Source of the DNA: Absidia repens
Taxonomy: Eukaryota > Mucoromycota > Mucoromycetes > Mucorales > Cunninghamellaceae
DNA: 64,000 bases
NCBI GenBank assembly: GCA_002105175.1
Contig: MCGE01000017.1
Span: 434,001-498,000 of the forward strand
Direction of reading: 5' to 3'
Each line of letters begins with the position of its first letter. Position 1 is the stretch's first letter. Shown piece after piece: positions 23,020 to 33,966 of the stretch. The notes under the pieces were generated by a model. That model made no database searches and was not told where the DNA came from. It worked only from the letters and a program-made list of their open reading frames with translations. Made by a program: the position numbers and the translations under genes.

Positions 23020-24136
23020 ATTATATATTAAAAAAAATAAGGATCGTAAGAAAACTCAGCTATAGTAACTTTTTCAAACGGACAACCACTGTTGGATCCC
23101 AAGGCGCTGCCCATCCTTTTTTTTCTCAATCGCTGCCCACCCAAACACAGAATCTTCCATCAAAACCCACACTTCAGAAACCCCCTGCCACCCAGTGGCT
23201 ACATAATTAATATTATTCTCAACTTTGTTCTTCAATATCCCACACCACAATAAAACACACTGTAATAGCTGTTTTTTCACACAAACACATCCCTTATATA
23301 TATATATATATATAGACGCACTTTTTTTTTCTATGCATATGTAATACACATTCAATGAAGCTCATAATGTAAACGTACAACAGAGATACTAAATATAATA
23401 AAAAGAACATATTTATTCAGTCGTAGATATAAACAATGACAAACTATTACTAAACTAATGAGTGCTAATCTACTGTCGTTCCCAAATCCTTCATCCAAAA
23501 TGAAAGCGTTTCCCCATAATGTTTGTTTTGCGTTTTTTAAAACGCCCCTAATTCAAGTTCTAACACTAATCCTAGATCACCAGTTCCCCAATGAGCCTTG
23601 CCATCATATCATTCAGAGTATCATGAAGGAAAAAAATAAAAAAGAAAGAAAAAGAGAGGGAAAAAAAAGGGGACCAAAAAAAAAAAATAGAAAGCAAAAT
23701 GCGGAGCCTGAATCATCCACTTTTTTTTTGTCAAAAAATCAAATAAACGGGCAATCGCCAAAATTACCATATAGCATAATTCGTTTTATCTTCCAGTGGA
23801 AAGGCAGTTGCAACCACTACATAATCAAACTCTAATCTCTCCGACGCATTTCAAGTAAGCTATTATTTCAGCACACAAAAAACCACAAAAAACCCATTGA
23901 CGACGCGCTGAGCATGGCGGTTGGGCCCCAAGGGGCTGCCCACCATAGTGCGAAATGGCGGAGGCTCTAATCCCTTCTCTTTTTTTTTTTCTTTTCAGCA
24001 CACAAAAAAGAACCCATTGACAACGCGCTGAGCACGACGGTTGGGCCCCAAGGGGCTGCCCACCAAAGTGCGAAATGGCGGAGGCTTTAATCCTATCCCA
24101 TCGAAACCCACACTTTAATAAAAAAACTGTTCCGTG
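23020..24136 (-). repeat. Dispersed repeat family B, copy B2 (inverse of B1)
   Basis: Read on the minus strand it follows B1 (3430-4576) almost base for base: the two GC-rich tandem segments (23890-24075), the segment ending CTTACTTGAAATGCGTCGGAGA, the T-rich zone, the core (23495-23515) and the terminal ATATTAAAAAAAATAAGG block. Differences are mostly in homopolymer lengths and single bases. The left-end palindrome of B1 is missing: at 24136 similarity breaks off and a minisatellite begins. Confidence 0.8.
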
Positions 24137-24405
24137 CCCAAAGTAGAAACATTTCCTGTCATTTTTCATATTTGTATATAAATATGCTTCCGTGCCCAAA
24201 GTGTAACATTTCCTCTTTTGCTTCCGTGCCCAAAGTAGAAACATTTCCTGTCATTTTATATAATTTGTATATAAATATGCTTCCGTGCCCAAAGTGTAAC
24301 ATTTCCTCTTTTGCTTCCGTGCCCAAAGTAGAAACATTTCCTGTCATTTTTATATTTGTATACAAATATGCTTCCGTGCCCAAAGTAGAACCATTTCCTG
24401 TATAA
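24131..24405. repeat. Minisatellite built on TTCCGTGCCCAAAGT
   Basis: The word TTCCGTGCCCAAAGT occurs six times. Two unit types alternate: a long one (about 58 bp, with AGAAACATTTCCTGTCATTTT and a TTTGTATATAAATATGC end) and a short one (about 34 bp, GTAACATTTCCTCTTTTGC). The order is long-short-long-short-long-partial, giving a higher-order period of about 92 bp. It sits exactly at the broken end of repeat B2. Confidence 0.8.
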
Positions 24406-24499
24406 ACCGCCCCTCCCCCACACACACACCGGGGGTTTTTTTTCCACGCACATATGCCATGCCCATTCAGCGAGACAATGAAAGGCATAAGAGAATAAT

Positions 24500-25045
24500 T
24501 GTAAATAGACAAGATATGTTTAATTATGATATAGATGCAATATAAACTATGATAACTAACGCTAAGCTGAGCTAATGACGCTATTCTAAAATGAATGCTA
24601 ATTCGTAGAGGGTCAAAGATCACGAATCCCAAGTGGAAGGGTTTCCCCATGATGTTTGTATTGCACTTTTTAAAAGGACCCTGATTCAAGTTCTAACCAC
24701 TACTCAAAGATCACTAAATCCGCAGTTGAAGTTGATGTTCTAAAAAAAAACAGAAACGAAAGAAAGAGGAAGAAGGGCCAACAGAAAATCTAAATCCATG
24801 GAGGCGGAGTGCGAATGGCTCAGTCACCCTATTTTTCGACCTTCCATTTTTTTTAAAAACGTATCTATTGACGACGCGCTGAGCACGACGGTTGGGCCGC
24901 AAGGGGCTGCCCACCATAGTGCGAAATGGCGGAGGCTTTAATCCTATCCCATCGAAACCCACACTTTAACCAAAAACTGTGACACCCAGTAAATCGAAAG
25001 ATTTTCAAAAGCTCCAGCGGAGCGCCAGAGCGTTTATTACGTCAA
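24500..25045 (-). repeat. Dispersed repeat family B, copy B3
   Basis: Minus orientation. It keeps the B left end including the GCTCCAGCGGAGC palindrome (about 25009-25021), CACCCAGTAAATCGAAAG, one GC-rich segment (24865-24960; B1 has two) and a diverged core (24630-24648). More diverged from B1 than B2 is. Confidence 0.7.
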
Positions 25046-25103
25046 AAAATATTAATGATGCTAATACTAATACGAAGAAAACGAAGAAGAAGGGTGAACT
25101 AAA

Positions 25104-26889
25104 CTATTTTACATGAGATAAACTAAATGCATCAACAGTTGTAGTAATGACAGCCACAACGATTTCCATAGCAATCAGCCAGATAACAATCCATTCCAAA
25201 TGTTCACCTAAAATATAAATATATGTAAGAAAAAAAACGCCAATAATATTGCAAGTTGATACGTGTTTTGAACAACTTGACTTACCATGGGAGCTATTTA
25301 AGTGATCTTTGAGCATGTCCAATAAATCACTAATGACTTCCACCCGCTGGTTCAATAATTCAACCCGTTGAGAAATTTCCAAGTAACTTCGAATGGCGCT
25401 ATATAATGGTTCCAAAGCAGGTTCTGACCAAAATATTTCAGGCGTATCCAATATATTGGACACTAAGTTTACATTGATCCGCATAATAAACAATTGTCCT
25501 ATTTTCTTCGTAATTGCGGTTCTATGTATAAATAAAAACAAATCGGTAAGCCCATCGCTTTTGTACTCCTCTATCCTTGCAGTATTTACTACCTTGACAT
25601 ATGTATATTGCCATTTTCAGCCATCACCTGAGGAATATATTTGGTGTCGTTGATGGTATCATCGATCAATCGTTCAAACAATGTCATCTTCACACTTTGT
25701 GCTATCGCATGTGCAATGGTTAATTTCACGAGATAGTTGGATGGGTGGCGTAGGGTGATAATATCATTGTATATCCTGTGGAAAGGAGTCATAAATAAAT
25801 AAATAATAAAAAGATGAGTACATTGACTAACATCATATCTTCGGTTCCGTAGTTTACCTAGGCTGATAGTTTTCATCATAATAATAATTGAATTCTTCAG
25901 TTTCTACATCATTCGATTCTATAAATAAAATTAAAGAGAAATATATGTGTTAAAAGGACAATGGCAAAGCAATAATCCACATGCTCTATTCCTTACCAAG
26001 TGTTTCTTCTTCAAAAGGTTTCAATTCCTTCAAAACGCGTTGTTCTTCAACCAAAGTCATGCCCCAGAATACAACAACACCATAATCAAATAGAAACATC
26101 TCAGGAAGACTGGTGGTGGACTGATCGTTTTGTCGATTGCCAGTGTTGTCGTTTTTCTTGGATGCTGGAGGTAGTGGTGACGAGTACGATAAAGAATAGG
26201 GCGTATAAACACTGAAACGATTTCAACAAAATGACGTGAGTATGTCAAGATAGTATTCAATTTATGTTTTGGAGCAGTCTTACCATTCATCAAAGCGTCT
26301 GATAGCAGTACCATTGGATAGTTTTCTATATTGGAGATATTTCGCCAAATCATCCATACGATAAGCTCTAGATATAACATAAAACAATATTGTCAGACAC
26401 TAATAACATTGATACTTGAGGCGGAGGATAGACTTACGATGCAGTACAATAGGCAGTGACGCGAGGGAGATCATCACGACTCATCTTGGACAGTCTTTCT
26501 GCTTCTGTTCTTGCTGTTCCATGAGGTATTTGAGCCAGTTGGGTGTAGACATCAGCAGTCAATTCATCAGGCATATATATGGTTTGATCTTCCTCTGGAA
26601 AAAGCTTAAGCTTCTGTGATGTCTTTGTCGTTCTATTGGGCTGTTTGGGTTTGGGACGACTGATAGAAATTCCTGGTAGGTGGTGAGGCTGGTGGTGGTG
26701 AGCTGGAAGTGAAGAAGGAAGATGCGATCCGTTGTCATTAGCTGCCTTTTGGAAAGTTCGATATTGGTGACTAGCATTGCTCGATGATGTTGTTGGTATG
26801 CTTGCGCTTGGTGAACCTAAAAGTGGAGACGTATCGCTAGTTCGGTCTACTGCGATCGGATACTGCCGTTTATTGGGTCGCTGTGTCAT
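25104..26889 (-). CDS. RMD1-family (DUF155) membrane protein
   Basis: Seven exons on the minus strand: 26889-26438, 26367-26284, 26211-25997, 25918-25858, 25775-25593, 25521-25286, 25207-25104, giving 444 aa. The first 130 residues are Ser/Pro/His-rich and probably disordered. The DUF155 region starts at RVTAYCTASAY and includes FDYGVVVFWG and the signature EIFWSEPALEPLY, followed by a helical stretch beginning RSYLEISQRVELLNQR. A C-terminal membrane helix spans about 413-436. In yeast this family (Rmd1, Rmd8, Mrx10) comprises vacuolar or mitochondrial membrane proteins of poorly defined role, some needed for sporulation. An upstream in-frame ATG at 26988 would add 33 residues; I preferred 26889 because the extension lacks conserved character. 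Confidence 0.88.
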
Positions 26890-27029
26890 TGGTGTGAGTA
26901 AAGTTGAGGTAAAAGAAAAGACATCGGAAAAAGAGTTTGTTTTCTTGGACAAGCTAAAACGCGGAGATTCAAATACACATTTTTGCAAGCATAAAAAAAA
27001 AGACTTTATTCATGATCGACAAAGACTAG

Positions 27030-28449
<1,420 letters not shown>

Positions 28450-28485
28450 GCTGAAATATGTTGTTGAGAGAAAAAGGGGGTTCAG

Positions 28486-28523
<38 letters not shown>

Positions 28524-29479
28524 TTCAAAAACAAATCTCTCCAAGCCCCGACTTTATGTTTTTTTTGGTAGGCGGGTCTGGTTGTTCAAACTCAAAAAAT
28601 GCTTTGTTAGCGGAGTGCATTGAAGGAATTTAATCCCATCCACCTTCAAAAAAAAAAGAACGTATCCTCGTCGTAAGTAGCTTATAAAACCCATTTAAAC
28701 TTTTTCGAGTTTACTTGAATGTACGCTCCAACATACTAGAGATTCCTGTAATGAAATTTGATATAAAGCGGCGAGTCGCTTTAGTTCTTTCAGATAATAC
28801 TATGGTTTCCGTAAAATCATGAAGCTGGTTGATTTTTCCTTCAACATTATTTATTATTTTTTTTCAAAATTGCACCACAGGGGATGCCATATACTTTCTA
28901 AAGATATATTCAATCTAATAACGGTTTATTTATTGACCTAAGTACTATCTATTTTGGATGTTCGAGTAGCTTGGATGACGCTGGATTCAAATTTCGGCAG
29001 GTTCCCCTTTATATAGATGAGAGACACTACTTTGAGATAATAATATAAACGATGGAGTAGATCCAAGAAGACATTTTATTTTGATTTGAGAGAGCTGTAA
29101 TTAGTATGTGGAGTGGTAGAGGCTAAACGTAAACAAGGAAACTTGAACTTTTCATTCGTGAGTTGGGGGGATTCAATAGGGTTTAGAAGGTGCATAAAGT
29201 CATTCTACCGCATCGACAATGCGTCTTGGGAAACCATCTTTTATATATATATATATATATCTAGCCTGCTCAGAAATAACTGTTTTTAGTATAATGCCGA
29301 GCAGGCCATACTCTTCAGCAAAAGTATAAATCTATAGACTAACAATTCCCATTTTCCCCGGTACCGGCATCGGGCGAACCTTTACTACTGGCAAAACAAA
29401 AGTAAAAATAATAAAATCGCCTAGCTTAACACCTCCAGGCGTAGCCAACGCCAGTAACATAAATCAAAAACACACTACA
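28450..29479. other. Intergenic
   Basis: No gene is seen. Contents are a homopolymer A30 at 28490-28519, an (AT)n run near 29242-29260 and AT-rich sequence. Confidence 0.45.
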
Positions 29480-30170
29480 ACAGATCTATTGGAGTTAACA
29501 TGAGGGAGATATTGAGGGTTTGAAGAATGGTCTACACGAACCTAATGGATGTTTGTAAAAAGGGATCTAATGTATTGTACAAGGTATACTACTGTGCTGT
29601 AGAAATGAGAAAGACTATAAATGGATATATTTATTAAAACATAACAACTGTAAACACTAATCTTAAGAGACGTTTGTAAAAATGGATCTAATATAATGTA
29701 CTATACAAGGCATATAAGACATGAGAAAAACTATAATGGATATCTTTATTGCAGCTTAACAGTTAACACTAATCTAAGGAGCCAGAGGTAAAAAGGGATA
29801 TACTGTGTACAGAGCAAGAGAAAGACTTATGAGACATTTTTCGTTGAAGTATTAAAAATGAACATATTTTATTCAGTTGCAGATACAAGCTGTAGACAAA
29901 CTAGTACTAAACTAAACTATTGAAGTCTCCAAAAAGCCAACTAATGGTGCCTTCAGATCCTACAACCAAAATGAAAGAGTTTCCCCATGCATGTTGTAAT
30001 CCCTGAGCTGAAACCCCTTCTAAACGAGTCCTGGTACTAATCTAAGTCCAATATAACCTCAAAAAAGTTGAATGGTGAAGAAAAAATAAAAGGGAAAAAA
30101 GGAGAAAAGGAAAGTGAGAGGGAAAAAAAAAATCACGCAGAATCCACGTGTGCGGCATTTGAAATGTTTT
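29480..30170 (-). repeat. Dispersed repeat family A, copy A4
   Basis: Minus orientation, ending in CCACGTGTGCGGCATTTGAAA (30144-30164), with the core at about 29967-29984. To the left of the core are three degenerate copies of a unit of about 115 bp (about 29505-29620, 29620-29745, 29745-29855), each with ATGGATAT(A/C)TTTATT, AACAACTGTnAACACTAATCT and GTACAAGGCATA-like words. Confidence 0.72.
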
Positions 30171-30524
30171 CTGTGGCTATAGTTCTAACCATTTCTCTTT
30201 TTTTTCGATATCCTCTGTCATTTCGATGAAAAAACACAAAGTAGGATCCAGAAAATATTGGTATTGCTCTGTATAACGAAGCTATGCCCTAAATATCACC
30301 TACATAATGCTACGGTTTTTTCCCGCTCTCATCGTTATTGAGGGCTTCTACTGTGCTGTTAAGTTTCCCAACCATCATACTGATTGTGTTCTATCGTATT
30401 GAGTATTGTAAAAAGAAAAGAAAAAAAAAAGAAGAGAAGCAAAATAAAAAGGGTAGGGCAGTCGTTTTTGTATACCTGAAGGTAATGGATGAAAAAAGAT
30501 TTTTGACAAGAGAGACGGCATAAA
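30171..30524. other. Spacer between head-to-head repeats A4 and A5
   Basis: 354 bases between the facing 5' ends of two A copies. No gene is seen. A short frame (30338-30523) is driven by an A-rich stretch. Confidence 0.4.
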
Positions 30525-30890
30525 TATTTCAAATGCCGACCACGTGGTTGTCCATTTTTTGATTATTATTTTTTTCTTCATCATTGTAGCTTCTTTGAAA
30601 TTATGATAATCTTATATTAGTATTAGGTATATAACGAATGATTTTTCAGATCATATATTACAACATGTATAGGAAAACGCTTTCATTTTGGATTCAACCT
30701 TCGAAACCACCAACCACTGCTTTGCTTTTTAAAACCACCCCATTAGTTTAGTTTGGTGTTAGTTTGTCCACACCATGCATCTATATATGAATAAAAAAAG
30801 TTCTCTTTTTACTTTCTTCAATGAAAAATATTTCATTCATGCCTAGTACAATAGATGCCTTTTCACCATAGACCCTTTCGATTTTATTTT
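30525..30890 (+). repeat. Dispersed repeat family A, copy A5 (short)
   Basis: It begins ATTTCAAATGCCGACCACGTGG (30528-30549), with a diverged core at 30671-30691, an ATTAGTTTAGTTTGGTGTTAGTTTGTC block and one AATAAAAAAAGTTCTCTTTTTAC block. It lacks most tail units, so it is truncated or older than A3. Confidence 0.65.
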
Positions 30891-31036
30891 ATTATTTTCT
30901 TTCCATGCGCGGACGATTCAAGGTCCGCCAAAGAATTGCATTTTCTTTTTCTTGCTTTTTTTTGGGGGGGCTCTTTTTTCTTCTCTCTTTCTTTCTTCTT
31001 TTCTGAACTCCCCCTGTATTGACCCTCACCTTTGCG

Positions 31037-31945
31037 ATGCTAACTCACCCACGTCGTTTGCAATTCGAACTTGTAGATCATGCAGCAAGAAACAAGACTG
31101 AAGATACGTTTCCAGTGATCGGGCCTTTGGCGTGGGAGATCCAAAAAGACTTCAGCATTCAACTAGGTCGTCATGAAGAAAACAAGGCACAGCCGAGCTC
31201 TATGATATTTAGAAGCAAGGTGGTAAGTCGCCAACACGCTGAAGTGTGGGTAGGCGAAAATGATAAGGTAAAAAAACAGAGGGGTCAGCAGATGAGCGGG
31301 GTAAAGGAGAATTTAGACGAATGCATATAACAAACTCGTTCTTTTTTTTTTTTTTCTTGTTTGATAGCTGTATATTAAAGATACGGGATCGTCCTCTGGA
31401 ACGTTTTTGAATACGAAACGTCTTAGTCTTCCGAACAGAACGTCAGAACCAAGTGAACTCATGGATGGTGATATTTTACGGATAGGCTCAAATTATCATG
31501 GTGGCCTCCTAGGTAAGATGAGACGCTTCTTTAGAGTCAAGCACATGATGGAAAAAATGGAAAGGGTCACATGGAAAAGAAATATGGACGTATTTCATTC
31601 ATTGTCTTTAATCTGCAGAAAAGTATAGGTCTATTACGTTACGCATCCGTATCTATTGTCCGCCTGAATTGAACAGATATGCGTAAGTTTTTATATATAT
31701 AAAGAATGATCCTGGGATTGAATGAAACACTGAAACTGACCCGATGATTTTTATTGTTTTCATCAAGTGTGGAAGATTGCTGCATTTGCTTGTTTAGTAT
31801 CACTTCTGGTCAAGCCATGTTTGTCACACCATGTAGTCACATCTTCCATTACAAATGCAGTCGACCCCTTTTGGCGGCATCCACATTTCGGTGTCCTCTG
31901 TGCCGTGTAGTGAACGATCTTAATATGAATGTCGATGTAGATTAG
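31037..31945 (+). CDS. dma1: FHA-RING E3 ubiquitin ligase, Dma1/CHFR-like
   Basis: Four exons: 31037-31267, 31368-31512, 31619-31682, 31768-31945, giving 205 aa. An N-terminal FHA domain has LGRHEE, SRQHAEVWV and DTGSSSGTFLN, the phosphothreonine-binding signature. A C-terminal RING follows (CCICLFSITSGQAMF, then CSHIFHYKC and FRCPLCR). This order matches fission yeast Dma1 and budding yeast Dma1/2, which tie ubiquitination to the spindle checkpoint and septation. At 205 aa it is shorter than those proteins; an unrecognised 5' exon could exist, since the FHA domain begins close to the first Met. Confidence 0.85.
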
Positions 31946-32267
31946 CTTATCCTTTTATCCTACCTGTTGATATTCACACATCATCATCGTATCTTTTTCT
32001 GTAGATATCTTCTTTTCTTTCCCTAAATATCGCTGCACACATAGCTCAATACACCCATATATATATATATATATATATATACTACTACTACTATTGTTTT
32101 ACCCTCCCTCTATTATTATACACACTGCAATATGAATAAAGACAAATTAGTTACTTTTTTTATCAATAAAGAATGATTTATTTTCAAAAAAAATAAGGGA
32201 TGCAAAAGATACTACTGACTACAAATAAAAAGAGGAAGGGGAAAAGATATAAAAGTAATCAAATAAT
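31946..32267. other. Convergent 3' UTR region
   Basis: Spacer between two tail-to-tail genes. It holds an (AT)n microsatellite near 32058-32081 and poly(A)-type signals for both genes (AATAAA at 32136 and 32165 on plus). Confidence 0.5.
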
Positions 32268-32751
32268 CTATTCTTGGGATCGGAGACGAGCACCAGCATT
32301 GATGACCTTGACGTTGAGTTGGGCAGCACGTTCGAGGATAGTAACACGGTTCTTGGAAGAGATGTTGTGGGCGATTTCAGCAGCATAAGAGCGGTTGTGC
32401 ATCAACAACAAATCGAGTTCACGGACGTTGGACACAGTGAACTTACGGAAACCGTTGGGCAACATGTGGCGAGTCTTCTTGGCGGAACCATAACCAATCT
32501 TGGGCATGGGAGCTTGACCCTTGAAGCGACGACGAACACAACTGTCAATACCCTTGGGCTTTCTCCAGGATTCCTATAAGATAAAAAAAGGAGAGAGTGA
32601 TGGTGATTAGTTCTCTTTTTCAATGCACTTGTGTAATAAATAATTAAAAGTCGTTACGTACACCGACGCGCATGAAGCGGTTGGATTGATGACGCTTGAA
32701 GGTAGCGGTGCGCTTTTTCACAATGGTGTGTTTGACGGCAGGAGTGACCAT
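32268..32751 (-). CDS. RPL32: 60S ribosomal protein eL32
   Basis: Two exons on the minus strand: 32751-32662 and 32573-32268, giving 131 aa, the usual eL32 size. Motifs are [55 protein letters not shown] and [20 protein letters not shown]. It is a structural protein of the large ribosomal subunit. The single intron falls after codon 30. Codon choice is biased (GTC, AAG, CGT), as expected for a highly expressed gene. Confidence 0.97.
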
Positions 32752-33518
32752 GATTTATCTATCAAATTCAAAAGAAAAAAAGGTCAATATAAACCCATCC
32801 ATAATATTCATCCATCCATGCATCCATCCATTCATCCATCCAATAGATTATCTAGCCGTATCCATCGTTTATCGAATATATTTTTTTCAACATATCATAT
32901 ATCATCTTTTTTTATAATAACTCTTTTTTAATAATATCATAAGGGGGGTGTACATACATACTGTAAATGAAGAGGAGGAAAAAATAAAATTTGTGACAGA
33001 ATCGCCTTTTACCGAAATATTCTGATCGGAATTTTAAAAGACCCAAAATTGAAATGCCCAGTAACAATCGAGATGTGAATTTCAGGGCAACTTGGTAAAT
33101 GCTCCACAAGATCGCCCACACCAATTCGATACAATGATAGCTCAAAAGAATTAACAATAACCAAATGATATGTTTTTTAATACATATCGGTTCATAAAAT
33201 AAAAATAGATAACATGGCGTTAGTGTGATGAGACGTATAGAATGTCTGTGGGTAACCACACATACAAAACGAGTACAAGGGTGCTAAGTGAGGGGGAGCT
33301 AATCATATAATCTGCCTAAAAAGATTTATATCTACATTGTATAAATCGGTGTTGTCCACCATCTTGACATGGTGCACGTTCGACTGTATCGAGTTGGTTG
33401 TATACTCACATGATACGAAATTTCCCGCCCAGTATCTATATTGGGCTCATATAACGATGAGATCGTTCAAAAGCACCGTTGTCAAATTATAAGTGATACG
33501 TTTTTAACAATGGTCATC

Positions 33519-33576
<58 letters not shown>

Positions 33577-33966
33577 GTTATTAGTATTTGTATCATTCTA
33601 TGCTGCAATACAGTTTTCAAACTAATAATTAAGACCTCCATAAACAATCGTATAAAGATCGGTGAGGTCGGCTAGCCGAATGTAATGCAAATAAGGAGTT
33701 TAAAAATAAAAGGCTTCCTGAGTACGCATAGTACCTATATTTCATCGGAATTTAACAGTAAAAAAGTCCTTCGACTTTTCTAAGCATAATGACAGAAGAA
33801 AAATCTATTGGAAAGAATATGATGGAACAGTGACGAAAAATGGCACGGAAGCGATAAATCGAAACCCGATAAAACCATAGACTAAAAATTGGGTGGCGAT
33901 TCTGATTAAAATGCGTGGAATGTATCTTTGCCAGAACTTAGACTGAATAATAAACTGTAATAGATT
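32752..33966. other. Intergenic: RPL32 upstream and ATT microsatellite
   Basis: Upstream of RPL32 lie CATC(C) repeats (32800-32850) and AT-rich sequence. An ATT/TTA trinucleotide run of about 56 bases spans 33521-33576. No gene is seen. Confidence 0.5.
33521..33576. repeat. TTA trinucleotide microsatellite
   Basis: An uninterrupted TTA/ATT repeat of about 18 units followed by a GTTATTAG break. Confidence 0.9.

Noticed and set aside
24131..24405. CRISPR-like alternating repeats
   Set aside because: The units are two related minisatellite types without unique spacers, and the genome is eukaryotic.
24172..24453. Overlapping frames reading CPKCNISSFASVPKVE on plus and FYFGHG on minus
   Set aside because: They are translations of the minisatellite in whatever frame is open; the Cys pairs are periodic by repeat structure.
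31019..31036. Non-ATG start (TTG) for the FHA-RING gene
   Set aside because: The first ATG in frame is at 31037; initiation at TTG is not expected in fungi.
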